Origin: Hydractinia symbiolongicarpus
Taxonomy: Eukaryota > Cnidaria > Hydrozoa > Anthoathecata > Hydractiniidae
Reading direction: 5' to 3'
DNA length: 64,000 bases
NCBI RefSeq assembly: GCF_029227915.1
Contig: NC_079876.1
Coordinates: 16,370,001-16,434,000, forward strand
Part shown: positions 13,111 through 25,720 of the stretch, one piece after another
Numbering within the stretch: position 1 is the first letter of the stretch
How the letters are laid out: every line of letters begins with the position of its first letter
Program-made: the position numbers and the translations under genes
The notes under the pieces: model-generated
Databases searched by the model: none
What the model was told of the DNA's origin: nothing
Seen by the model: only the letters and a program-made list of their open reading frames with translations

Positions 13111-15976
13111 TAGTCGGGGCGCTGAGTTAATTTATTTTGGGAAATTTAGGAGAACTTCTGATATTCACACAGCACAATCGTATATATAAAAGCATTTAAA
13201 AAACATTTACTGGCCTTCTTGAATTTTCTTGCTTGTCCTATTTTTAGAAATGACGTCACAGCATAAAAAAGCTAACAGCCACAACTATAAAACCCCACAG
13301 AAAACATATTGCCGTGAGCATTTTTTGTCGAAATGTAAAACAAAATGGGACTCAATAACGCCGAAGTTACTTTCGGCTCCGTAATTATGATATTAATGCG
13401 CATAAATCTTGTCACCAAACCTCTGTATGAGAAAATATCGAATATTTGACAGGAAATACACTAACTAATTTATTATCTAACATATACTTAAAAACCAAGA
13501 ATATTAATGTTAATCTGAAAATAAAGTTTCTTCATCTTCTGTGTCATCCTCACTTTCGTCATCAGAACTGTCGACTTCAACATCATTTTCGAGAATTATC
13601 TCGTCGTTGTCTGATCCTTGATCAACACAGTTACAGGAGCATAAATCTGTGCAAGGCAAATCGTACGAGCTACAAACACAAGTTTCTTTGGCGCAAGATG
13701 ATGACTTACGGCAAGAGCAAGAAACCATTTCCAATAGAGCATCTGGTGCAGGTCGTCTTAATAGCCAAATGATCTCAAGTTTCTCACCGTTGACATTCCA
13801 TCCATGTCCATTTGGGCTTGGTAGGTTTGGATTTGCAACCAAAGAATTTCGAACTATCGCTGTGATATATGAAACTCTTTTACAATGATTTAGTAGTGCA
13901 TCTCGAGTTGGAGGAAGCTGTTGCGGCTCAGGTGTAGGTTTACACGAACAGAACTTTTTGTAGCGTGCGTCATCTGTGTTAGTTGCACTGACTCCATAAC
14001 CATATCATCTCTTCTCAATTGAACTATTATGCCATTGGTACAATGCATCGACGTTCCACTTAAAGTTTCCGGGTTTATATCATTGTTATCCCAAACAAAT
14101 GTTATGAATGATGATGGTTGTACGGAGTAGGGTACATAAAACTTCACCATTTGATTTTTTATTTCTTCGTTGGCTAAAAATGTTTCCAGGTATGCAGTTT
14201 CGTCATATGATATGCAATGTCTAAATCTGTTCAACCATTTAACCAAATCTTTCGAGCCCGTTTTTCTTTTTGTACAAAGCGATAATAATACATGTTTTGA
14301 AGTTTTGTGCTTAGTATTTGAAGCGCTATATATAATGTCCTGACATATCGAAGTTATAGTTGTCTGTTTCCGTTTGTGAGGTTGAGGTATCGAGCTCACA
14401 ATAGATGTAATTAATTGATTTAACTTTGGTGGAATGATAGTACTTTCGGATAGTATGCTTCTTTCTGTCGGTGGCAAAATAGGATATGTGCACGGCATGT
14501 TTCTGATCTCTTCTCTTATTATTTCAGCTGCTATTTTGATAATTTCAATGTCAGTATCACGTTGCTTTTGGCTTTCACGATCAATAAGATTCCGTCGCCG
14601 TACATCAATTATAAGCCCCTTAGGTATTTTTTCAGAAAAAATAAATGTCCCTCCATACCGAGGTTGCCAAACTCCGATATCATCGGTGAAATGTTCCGTA
14701 ACATATTTCAACATAGTTCGATCGGTGATACCGCCCTTTACGGAATGCTTGTTATAAATGTCAACCAAATCCTTCAGTAGTAGCACTTCGCATTTATTTA
14801 GAGCATGTAGCTCAACAAAGTCGAAAGTATGCTGCAATGCCTCTTTGTCTACTTGAGTGATTGCAGAAGGTGTTTTAACGGGCTTGGTGAAAGCTCGATA
14901 GCATGTTACATGATATCGCAATTCAAGTGCAACTATTCCCGTCCAATCGCGACCAGAAATATATCCTATCAACTCATCATTTGCCCCATTTTGTAGGGCT
15001 GCAGTCTGTGACATTCGGATAGTTGAAGTTGGTTGTTGTTCTTCTATGTCGTTAACATCTCCCGTTTCATCGTCGCTTGCTTCAGCTTTTTCTTTTTTCT
15101 TTTGTATGGTAGCTAATGTTTTTGGGTGGACATACGCATCTAAACATTTCTGATGAAATTTCAAATCGGAAAGATCGCCGCTCACTAAATCAGTGACATT
15201 TTCATCATTTCGAATTTCACTATAAAAAACGGAAGTATAGCGCTGTTACAATAAAGTCATGAAAACCATAAATTAAAAAATAAAACAATATAATCAAACT
15301 TGCAACATACCTTGCTATTTTCACTTTTTCGGCTGATTTTTCTGTGAATGCTCTTAACTTTGTTTCTTTCTTGTAATTGTTGTTGTGTATAATACATTTC
15401 ACTTCTTGCTTACTTTTTTTAGCTGGAGATAGAACGAGTTTCATCGGTTTCTTTGAGCTCATTTTCGATAAATTTTCTTTCGCACATTCATTGCAACCTG
15501 TTTTTTATCCCTCCTCCAGCTGTAGAAACTCCCGCGTTACCACATTTAGCTCACAAATAAGAACACGGGGGTTTGTGTTGTTTGTTCAAATGTAACATAT
15601 TTAGTTTCGAAAGAACAAAAATCTAAACTATCTGCTTTTACAAAAGCATTATATATTTAAAAAAAAGAATGAAATATTGAAAATTGATAACAACAGGTAA
15701 TAAAATGTATTGTTAATGAATTCATTTTACATTCACCCCCGTGAAATTATTCGATCGGAAATAAAAGAATGTTTTGAAACATTCGATTTCATAAAAATAT
15801 GGCGGTGAAGGACCGAAGAAAAACATCGTTCATACATGTTTATATTTTTTGTTTTTGGAATATATGCAAGTAGAATCGTTTATACTAAGTATTTATGTAT
15901 CATCTGGTGAAGTTTTTGTAAGTTCCCCCGAATTTGCACGAACTCGTTTATTTTTCAGAACTCAGCGCCCTGACTA
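13111..15976 (-). mobile_element. TIR-flanked DNA element carrying only a CXC-domain gene
   Basis: Ends are inverted repeats TAGTCRGGGCGCTGAGTT (left from 13111, right to 15976), with weaker similarity continuing inward (ATTTATTTT, GAACTT). It is flanked by AAT on both sides (13108-13110 and 15977-15979), a fitting 3-bp target duplication. The element sits in intron 5 of transporter copy A and its gene runs on the same (minus) strand. No known transposase motif (DDE with its neighbours, RNase H-like order, Rep) is recognisable in the gene it carries. The superfamily is therefore unassigned: a 3-bp duplication would fit PIF/Harbinger or CMC types, but the AAT sequence is not the Harbinger TWA. 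Confidence 0.6.
13513..15462 (-). pseudogene. Uncharacterised two-exon protein with C-terminal CXC (tesmin-like) motif, frameshifted
   Basis: Exon 1 is 15462-15312: ATG, a basic N-terminus, and a C..H-containing segment CIIHNNNYKKETKLRAF; donor AAG|GTATGT. Exon 2 starts at 15219 after ...TTTTTTATAG, joins in phase (AG+T), and stays open to 13890. About 430 codons in, the similarity-bearing frame changes: from roughly 14010 downwards the coding frame becomes DDARYKKFCSCKPTPEPQQ, then PPTRDALLNHCKRV, then LPSPNGHGW, and a cysteine array CSCRKSSSC...CVC...CTDLCSCNC, ending at 13513 in an acidic tail. The array fits a CXC motif, a zinc- and DNA-binding fold. Exon 2 also has FVWDNNDINPETLSG and TSMHCTNG, which I recall from a large family of unnamed cnidarian and fish proteins. 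No enzyme activity can be assigned. The shift (1-bp loss or 2-bp gain near 14010-14020) makes this copy probably broken. Confidence 0.6.
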
Positions 15977-18865
15977 AATGTACAGCTTAAAGTTTAGTTA
16001 AGATTGAATTAAATTTTTCGAGTTGATAAAGTCAAACAGGACATGACTTTTTGCGATTTTTATGTCAACTGCTTTACTAAAAAGCTAAATGATTAAGACT
16101 GGAAATAAAAGAGAACTTGTTTGTGTTACAAAATCGTCTTGACGATGCACAATACCAATCCATATCGGTCCGTTGTCAAGAGCTCTAAGCCAAAGAGAAT
16201 GATTTTTATTGCTGAATGCTTGCAAAATGCAGATAGTTAGCATTTAATAAAAATGTCGCTTTGAAATTCATACGGTCATCATCGTTTGAAATGTAAACGG
16301 ATTACTCAATATTAACATAGTAGCTATGGCAGTTAAAGTCCTTTTTTTTGTTTTACTTCTATCACATATCACGGTATAGAAACATTTTATTCTCATTTTA
16401 AATTCTCTCATCGTTGTAATTTATATTGATGGTTAATAACAAACCTGTGGATGCACCCTGTAAAAATCGCGTGGTATCAGCCCATTGGAAATTATATGCA
16501 AAACCAAATGCCAGTGTTGAAACCATAAGCGATACTGTTGAAACAATCATGATTAATTTCTTTCCTTTTACATCTGCCGAATACCCCCACAATCAGCTGT
16601 AAGGACAATGCGTTAATGTGATTATAATTAGACATACTTTTTTGACGATAACAATGCTCTTCTAGAGTCGTTTAGGTGTTGCTTGCATTTTGCTTGTTTT
16701 ATGGTCTTAAGTTTGGTGGTATTAGGTTATTGTTTTACTTGGAAATTGCTCAAATTCTAAGAATAATTATTTTAAATGAAAAAAAAAAAAAAAAAAAAAA
16801 CGCTTGAAAATAGTATTGAGGACATCGACTATGGAATTCTTATGTCAAAAAAACTTTACACGAAGTAGATGCAACGTTTAACAAGACTTCTTTTTCTGTA
16901 AAAAGCAAAACAAACAGCATCGTACCGCAAAAGAGTTAATGCAAGGCAAAGCAAGGCAATGCAAGCAACCCACAGCTCAACACACCTGAGCCAAAGCTAA
17001 AACAAACCAATCAGAATTAATCTACACCAAAAACAAAGACATTACAGAACATAAAATTAACTAATTACCTAAAAAATGTTTGTCCAGTACTTAAAGCAGA
17101 AGCAATGATGCCAACTTGGTACCCTAACATAAAGCATTGTTTATATTTTGCTGTTAGAAATTTCTTCATAATGATTTTCGATCGTGAATAGATTGGATTG
17201 TAATAGTGCTGAAAACTTTACTTTGTTCCACGTCGCTTTAATGGAATCAGTTCTTTAAAAGCCTACCAAAAAGGAGTAAATAAAAACGAAAAAAACAAAA
17301 AAAAATAAACAAACGAATGCACAACTGCAACAATACAAGAAGTATTTTCATGACTTACCGTCGTTATTAGGTTGGTTAAATTTAAGAAAAGCAGTGAATA
17401 ATGCGAACAATTAAGGGACGAACAGTAAAGGTTCCAGATATCGAGACTAAAGAGTTTTGACCCAAAACTGTAGCTAAATGGCTAAAAGACTAAAATTAAA
17501 AACGTCTCTATATCACACACGAAACTCGCTGTGTCATTAAATTGATCTGTCGTTTTTTTTGTGATCTTTTCTGTATAATTTGATAGGTGTGTGAATTTGA
17601 TTTTAGACAACAACCATCCCCTCTTTCACTTTGATATTTTGTAAAAAAGATTTACACTCTTTTTAATGTTGTTGCCGCTCGCTTGCAGCTGTTCGTCCCT
17701 ATCTCTAATGTCTTCATATGCACTGATAATAATTGCGTATTGTGCCATCTATATTTATTATTCACATTAAAAAAGTCATGCCACCAACATTTTATTATGC
17801 CACTTTTCTCCTCTCTATAAAATTCAATGAATTCATCAGTAACATTTTTTAAGATATTGCATGTGTCTTAGGTAAGTTAAATTAAGGAAATTATAATTAA
17901 GTCAATCTTAGTCAGTTCTTACTATTTTCTTAGCGCACAATAAATTGATCAAGTGAAACTGATTAGGAAAACGATTCAAATTAATCAAGTCATCAAGTTA
18001 GCCGAAAATAAATTTTATCCATATATGTATAGTATAAAATCCGTAATTCAGAAAATTACCTGTGTCAGCTTCAGAAGTTCCAAAGGACTAAGAAATAATG
18101 TAACAATTGTTCATGTCGACAGTGCCGGATAATACTAACCGCCAAACGTTTAAAGTTTATGATGCACCATTTAAGGCATCTTAATAGGCTCCCAGCTTGA
18201 TGGAAAGAAAAAAGGTTTCATATTTTTATATTAAGATAGGATGGACAGTTTTTTGATTTTTTTCTGATTAATGTTTGTTTACATTTAAGGTTATCATATT
18301 GAAAATTCAGGCATCTCCATGACGTCTCCATGACATGACAATGGTAAAATGGGGAATATCAGCAAGTTGGACAATATAGTTAGTCAACAGAAGAGTATTG
18401 GAAATATTTGATACCGCGTTTCCTTAAAAGACGCGACGTTTTTTCGTTCATGTCTATCTCTTTCAAACTTGCACCTGAAGTACACAATCTGATCAACAAA
18501 AAGCATCGGTTAAACGATGTGGAATTTATAGAAGATGTAATGAGTAGATTATAATCAAAATAGAATTTTTCCAACCACAATTTGCTCAACGCCAAAATAA
18601 ACATACCTTGAGTAATTTAGGTAAGAATGAGAATACCATTGTTACTACCATCTTATCGAGAGTCTAAAATAGTAAAGTATGCTTCATATCATTTTTATAC
18701 AGCCTATTTTTTTAAAAAAAAGATTTTATTTAAGATCATAATCAGATTGGGCCGAACTCCAATATTAATAACTAAAACCTCGGACATAAATTATTGCAAA
18801 ATAGGGCGGATTTGTAAAGTTTGTGACCACAAGCAATAAAAAAAGCCATTTCCATGTAAGTAAAA

Positions 18866-19130
18866 CGCACTCTGAACTTGTCAATGTTCACTCGTTCTAC
18901 CAGACTTAAGACTTCGGATCGCTATTTGGTTGTAATCAAAACCTTAAAGTGCACTAATTTTCACTAACGTCCACACGTCCGGATTTTACGAATTTTCGGA
19001 CCATTTCTTGTAGTTGAGCGAATTGTTCCACAATGCAGACTTTGTGGAAAGGGGGCTTAGGGAATTTTGGACAACACGACTGTCGAAATACAACTTTCGC
19101 AGCCTGCCTGCTGCAGAGAACTCGTCAAGT
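18866..19130 (+). repeat. Dispersed repeat family R1, copy 2
   Basis: Blocks GAACTTGTCAATGTTCACT, CTTAAAGTGCACTAATTTTC, GAATTTTCGGACC, AATGCAGACTTTGTGGAAA and GCCTGCTGCAGAGAAC follow the same order as at 10745-11050 and 25440-25720. It lies in intron 1 of copy A. Confidence 0.45.
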
Positions 19131-20323
19131 GATGTAATTTCGCTAATTCGAGTAATATCTAAAAAACGGCTTTTTGCCGTTAAAATGTAATGTCCGGAAT
19201 TGTAGCTTTAGAAATTCAAGGCAAAAAAATATGTGAAAAAAATGGTTGATATTAGAGCAAATGTAACGACGCTTTAAATTATGCGATTTAGACTTAAGAG
19301 TAAGGAACAAAACAAAACAGGCTTGCCATAAATTATAATTTTCCGCGCTTTCATAACACATGCCGTCTTCGTCAAGCGTTGTCTGGTGGTGCCAGTTTTT
19401 CTCAAGCGAGTAAAAGCCTAAGATAAGTAGAGATAATGTCCGAATTTTTAAGAATTTAAAAACCGATACAAACTTAATAAAAACGTAGACAGCTGCAACT
19501 TCCTTCAATAAAAAACTTCCTTCAATGTGCTATGAATGTGTGGCAAAACTAAAAAAACAGCTAGGAAAATAGCTAAATTTAGACAGAGATTGACAAAAAA
19601 GCGTTTTGCTTCTGTGTTTCTCTTCTCAAAGGGTGAAAGCAAAGTAAAAATATAAAAATATCTCGCGACTTTTAATATTAAAACGCATGTGAACACTTAG
19701 TAAGTTGTCAAAATCCACAAAACATTGAATCTGTCCTTGTTTATTTAAAAAGTGTCAAGATCTAAATTGTTTTCGTCCAAATAATGTATAAGCATGCGGC
19801 CAAAATATGTGTCAGAGGCATCTCCTGCAGGGCCTCCAATTTGTCTTGCACTTAAAGCGTTTTGGGATTTCGTTGTATTCTATATTATAAAAGTGTACAC
19901 GTAATTTCTCTTAAAAAATATATTTGCAGTCAAAAAAGCGACTCTCTTGTTTGATATTTCACGTTCAACTTTACCTTGGGATTTTCTTTTTTGCTCAGTA
20001 CCCATGTGCACATGAGAAACACCACTCAATCAGATACGCATAATAATACTCAGGAAAGGTTACGGTTGGGAAAACCCCTAGACTTTTCAAAACAAAAGAC
20101 AAAGTGCAGACATAACAATTTTATTAGCAGAAAGAAAAATTGGCCGATTCTCAGGACTCGTGATTATTTCGAGAATATCTTTTACTTGTGGCTATAACAA
20201 AATCCGTATAACAACAGATACCTACCATAACGAATAGTAAAGTAGCAAGAACAGTCCAAGGTAATGGTGTTACACCCTTGGGTTTGATCAGTTTGGTTAA
20301 ACAGTGTCTCAAGTTCATTTTAC

Positions 20324-23300
20324 CTAAAAGATGAAATATTTTAGGTAAACTGATTAAGCTTTTCATGTACCACTTTTCAAAAGTCAATCTGAGTCTAAAA
20401 ATGTCGTCGTCACGACTAATTTTTGAACTTTCACGAGAACTTTTCCTGCAATAAAAAACAATGCCCTACGATTGTTTTTGCTTTAACCAGGTAAAAACAG
20501 GTTTTAAACTGTTTTTTTATTCTTTAATTTCACAAACACTTATGGTAAACTTACTGAGTAATTGTTTCAACTGTGTTTTTTTTGAAACTGAAGTTAGGAT
20601 ATAGCTTTTTGGAACTGTGTAATATGCCTGTACAGATGCGCGATACAGAAAATCTGTACTAAGCACTTAGGCTGATAGTCTGTTTCCTATGTTTCTAATT
20701 AAGCAGAGTTGTAATATAGTTTTTTTTGAAAAGGAGTATTTGGGTGTGCGACATTGTTTACCCGTACTAAACGCTCAGCCTGGAGTAACATTCACGTTTG
20801 AACTTTCACCGGGAACATTTTCCGAATTTTAACAACGTTTTGCTATGACGGGGTAACAGTGGGTTGTAAGCTGTGGTTTTATTTCAGCTAAATGTGCAGG
20901 AAAGTTTTTTTTGGAAAAATATATTATACCCGAAACACCATAATGTTGTGTGCGCTCCACTCGATTCAGGACATACAGCATACCTGTACTGAAGCGCTCC
21001 CTCTGAACACAGTTTACGGATTTATTACTCTACCTGATTCTTAACGCTGGGTAACACTTTTACTTGTGGCTTAATCCGGCCTTTTGACTCTGGGTCCCCA
21101 GGTAGTTTTTTTGCTTCATTTAGATTTCTTTTTTAATTGGCTTACTTTTTTAGGGATAAGAACCATATGTAAATTTACGTAACCCGTAATTGTTGAAAAA
21201 AATAAATAAAAAATATTATTATAATTTACAAATAGCCGATTTTTCTTATTACGAGCAAGTGCAATTGTCCCGTCAGCATTTACAGCTTCGCTAACTATAA
21301 ACTTTCCCGCTATCTCGAACTCCGCTATCTCTTATTATTCGCTATCGCTACCTCGAACTAATTTTTGATTCCTAGCAACGAATTAGAGTCGTTTCTGGAA
21401 CTTTTTGCTCATAGAAACCAGCCAATCATAAGCATTTTTGTATGTGTGTTTGCACACTATTTTAGTTTTAGGTATCTTTTGAGGCTTTCTTCTTGGATTT
21501 TTATACGGCAACTTATGAAAAAAACTAAATCCCAGTCACGTCATCTTAAAAACCTTGCTATCTCGAACTTTTTGGTCGGTCCATTTGACTCTTAATGCTA
21601 AAATGCGTAAATAATAAATAGATGTTCAAACGTAACTTTGTGCAGTTCTTGCCACCATCTAACTCTAACTAGTATAGGGTACAAGTTTAACGACAACCAA
21701 ATTCTGATCCTGGTGTTCTAAAGTGACTTGATTTGAGGTAGATGGGTCATACAAAATAGTTTTCATTGGGTCTATATCTTTTCAATGCCTGCAAAGAAAT
21801 GCGTTTATGACTGTCAGTGTTCCTGTCTCTGTACCTCTGTCAACCCTCAAATAGGCAGCAATGGTCTTATTCTTGTAAAGATAATCTACTTACCGATGCC
21901 CCACCAACTGTGGATATCTGTTACTGGTTCATACTTTTACCCGCAGTATTTTTCTACTATTTCCTACTATCCATGCACCAGTAAATAGCAAAATGGTATA
22001 TGCTATTTTGGCACCCAGTTAACTTGCCAGAATATTAAATGGTATTTGGTTTTATTTTTCTCATATCCAATAGATCTGCCGTAAGCCATGCATTCTAAAC
22101 TTTCTCCGCATTGCTCTTATCCTACTAACGTAGCTGGACCATCCAATTCTATTTTGATAGCATTTTTAACATTATTAACATCTGTAATGCTTTGTATACC
22201 TAATTTTTCTCTGTACTAGATAATTTTTTTTGCCACAAACATGGAAAAACTTCTATTTAGACACTTATTTCAATCATAAAAATTGCTTTTAATGATTTTT
22301 GCACATGTATCTTTGTTAAAACAGATGTGCTGTCGAAAACGGTTTATTGGCGGGCCCGAAAATGGCTAAATTCAGAAACACTGGTACTAATTATGATAGT
22401 GGAAATTTTTGTTGGTTTCCAATTTATTAAACCAGTCTACAAATATACCATATCAACTTTAAGTCATTGTTTCAATCTTCACTGAATTTATTAGACCTTT
22501 ATAGTTACGTTAAATTAGTGTGACTAATCGGCTTGGAATTATTTGTTTTAGAAGTTCTGATATAGCATATGATCATTTCGTACCAATTGATCTCCGCTCC
22601 AATAGTGTTATATTAATATTGAAATGAAATCAAAATACAATTAAAACAATTATCACAATATACATCCAATTAATATAAAAAAATATAATATAAAAAATAT
22701 GAAATTGTTGAAAAACTATCAAACAAAAAAAAAGAAAATAACCTTGGGGGAAGGCTATGGAAGAGTGGAAAACAATATTCCCAGAAATTTTCACGCTATA
22801 AATTTTCACCACAGATGAAAAAAATACAGAGATAGACAAATAAACAGTTCAACTAGCACATAATCAAACACTTTATAGACTCCAAAAAGCTATGTCAAAA
22901 TAATTATTATGATCAAAATTATTACTACAACTACATCTAATTCACATCAAGCTTGATAAAAAAATAAAAAAGATAGTCTATGAAAATAATTCTTTAGAAC
23001 ACTCAAACACATTTTGACTGCATCCTTTGTGAAACATGTTTATGGAACATTGAGCATTCTGTAACAATGCCACCGCTCAAAAACGAGGCTTCAAAAATCA
23101 GTTCGGCGTTGACTAAGGGGGTTTAATAAGAGAAGGATAGATATAATTAGGCGATTTCCAGTTAAAGCCTAACCTTGTATTGTAGTTCTTTGAAATCCAT
23201 CCATTGAGCCGCTTTTGCTACATTTTTAAGTTATCACCACGAAACGGTTTATCATTTTTTTTACAACATTGAAGTTGGCATCAATACAGCAACCTGTAAA

Positions 23301-23746
23301 GGGTGGTTTTAATAGAAACTGCTGAGTTGTGTCCCCTTGACTTTCTAAACCTTCTCGCTTTGAATGTAATGATGCCACCAAAAACAGAACTTTTTATGTG
23401 AGATTAATTTGGAAACTTATAGACACAACAATTCAATGATACTGGATATGATTTTAAAATAAATTTCCAACTTTTTAAAAAAACATATAATTAGGAAAAT
23501 TTCTTTTCCTTTAGTTACTAAGAAAGCAACAAACAGGAACATACCGAAAATAAATTAGAAAATTAAGATTTTTTTAGTACTATGGTGGTAGAAAGTGACC
23601 ACAGAGTACAAGACGACATATTTCAGGGTAATTCATGCATAACAATTTTGTGGTTCATTTTTTAGATTAGTTGAGTGGTTATAACGGAACTTCACGTCGG
23701 TTGGTTATACGCCCATATAACCATATGCCCAGTTTATGATTATACA
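20324..23746. other. Spacer between transporter copies A and B
   Basis: Non-coding, 3.4 kb. It contains the upstream region of copy A (no clear TATA box). Around 21260-21580 there are repeated GCTATCTCGAACT motifs, reminiscent of decayed pogo/Tigger MITE ends. The rest is AT-rich with only short chance frames. Confidence 0.4.
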
Positions 23747-24322
23747 TCAACAAGTGCTGCAACCTTGTTCATCGTCTTCTTGAGAATGGATTATCTTTTT
23801 ATTGTCTAATGTCGGTGAAAGTGTTGAAGCAAAGATAGCGTTCGATGTAAATAATAGCAATAAAATAAAAAAACAAAAGTATTGATTGAATGGAAATCCT
23901 ATCGGATCAGTATTCGATGAGACATCTTTGATGTTTGTGAGAGACCAAGAATATATGCTACCGATGGCAATTGGTGCGATAATTCTAAAGAGAAATAATA
24001 CGTTAAAAAGTCATTATAGAAAAAAGTTGACACGTAAAAATTGAGAAGATTTTATCTGCGAATGTACCTTCCAAGTGATAAAAAGATCATTGCAAGGCCA
24101 TTTGCAGATCCCATAAGATCTGCTGTCACTGTATTATTGATAAGAATATTAAGGGTGACATAACCGGTTGACATGCATAAGTGTTGTATAAATAAAGCGA
24201 ACGCAACAGCTATCCACCAACCAGTTCTAGAAAAATAATGACAGCAACTTCAAAAGGGTATTGTATAAATGAAATCAATAAATGAACTAGACTAGTAAAC
24301 GATCTGTCAAAAAAAAAACGTA

Positions 24323-24436
24323 TCTATAATATAATGCCCGTATACGTCTGTCCGTTCGTCCGTCTGTCTGTCACGCAAAATGGTAGCTTAGCTGCAACGG
24401 GCGAACCCGTGGATTTTTCCACGGGCTAACGACTAG
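24323..24436 (+). mobile_element. Helitron-like element C (short form)
   Basis: Best-preserved short copy: starts TCTATAATATAATGCCCG after an A, has GTCCGTCTGTCTGTCACG and CAAAATGGTA inside, and ends with an 8-bp stem hairpin CCCGTGGATTTTTCCACGGG, then CTAACGACTAG, followed by T. A start TC after A and an end CTAG before T are the textbook Helitron insertion pattern. It lies in intron 13 of copy B, 22 bp from the exon 13 donor. Confidence 0.7.
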
Positions 24437-25439
24437 TAATATAAAATAACCTACATACCTGTTTGAGATAATTTCAACAAGAATTGGTGTCCAAGGGCTG
24501 ACGAACGCTAACAATAGGTTACCTCCAATAAAAACCTTAAACATGAAGGAAATATATTGCTTGGTGGTTACGCGCCTGTAATTCTCGCCTTTTAAAAGGC
24601 AAGTTAAAATCTGCAATTGTGTGTAATTACACTTACCTTTCTTGAACCATAACATCTTATAATCTGTTCAAGAAAAAACAACAGAACGTAAATATACTGT
24701 AATTCACGAAATTTTCGTTAAAACACAATAATGGTTGCTTTACGGATGAAGCTTTTGAGCGGTTGCTTAAAAAACAGAACTTAAAAGTTTACGAAATAAA
24801 GTCGTAAGCTAAATTGGGGTGTATAAAGAATTATTTAGCTCAATTAGGCCAACTTATGCTAAGAATGCACGAAATATATAAAAGCAGGGGTAAGTAGGAT
24901 GAGGAAAGAGGAACGGAATATATACGACGGGCGACAATCTGATTACCAATATATGAGTAAATGAAAATATATCACGGTCCGCAGTGATATATATTTCATT
25001 TAATTAATGGACTTAAACCGTTTTCGGAAGACATCTTTGTTGCCCGAAGGACACACCAGAGGCAGCGAAGCCGTTTTTAAAAAAATAATGTTGCCTGTTG
25101 GACTTTTTTGTTTTTGAATTTTTTCTTTGTACTAGATCAGTATGTTTCATGCATTCTATACCGTAAAGTAAAAAATACGTTTTCACGTTTTTAGCCAGGT
25201 GTAGATTTTAAACCAACGAATTTTCAGATTTTGGCTAAAAAAATGCATTTAGCATGATTTGATTGACCAGTGGCAAAAGGCAATACCTCTTTTATTCACT
25301 GTAACAAAAGTCCTTTAAAGCCACCATTATTGATATTTTGAGTGTTGTATTGTATTAAACACGGATTATAATGGAAAAGAGGACGAAACTGCATAGATCG
25401 CAACCATAAGCAATTAAGAATGTTTCTACCAAATACGCA

Positions 25440-25720
25440 GCTCAAATTTGTCAATGTTTACAACCGCAGCGTTATTTTCACAAACAATGCTCGCACAAGC
25501 AAGTTAGGACTTAGAATCTTAGATCATTTGTTGGGATCCAAAACTCTAAAGGGCGATAATTTTTATTGATGCCTGCACACCCTAAAAATTCCCCAATATC
25601 AAGTTCTTCCATAATGTAGACATTGTGGAAAATGCAGCTACGCATTTTTGACGTCGGTTACTCGGCCTATACTCCTGCCAAATTACCGTTGCAGAACATC
25701 GGCCAGGTTATGATGCATGC
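25440..25720 (+). repeat. Dispersed repeat family R1, copy 3
   Basis: Blocks AATTTGTCAATGTTTACA, GACTTAGAATC, TAAAGGGCGATAATTTTTA, AATGTAGACATTGTGGAAAA and TTACCGTTGCAGAACATC align in order with copies at 10745 and 18866. It lies in intron 11 of copy B. Confidence 0.45.

Larger units (their letters stand above)
5655..20323 (-). pseudogene. ZIFL1-like MFS transporter, copy A (disabled)
   Basis: Fifteen exons on the minus strand, all with GT-AG ends: 20318-20226 (ATG), 18663-18607, 18087-18060, 17123-17069, 16596-16445, 12687-12565, 12357-12310, 12192-12087, 9680-9477, 9108-9002, 8585-8494, 8110-8084, 7718-7642, 7324-7165, 5900-5655 (TAA). The family exports small organic ions or metal chelates as a 12-helix membrane antiporter; the substrate is unknown here. 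Motif A is WGYSADVKGKK in exon 5 and the inter-domain signature FPSEQYPDVFSEG is in exon 7. Lesions: exon 5 opens with TGA (plus strand 16593-16595) where copies B and C have TTA, stopping at codon 79; exon 14 has one extra base in the A-run 7209-7212; exon 15 lacks 16 bp near 5877-5883. The last two restore the frame together. Total length is still 525 codons. Likely a pseudogene, unless the stop is bypassed or is a sequence error. Confidence 0.8.

Noticed and set aside
14434-14780. Plus-strand frames of 72-107 codons
   Set aside because: Antisense shadows of the CXC-protein exon.
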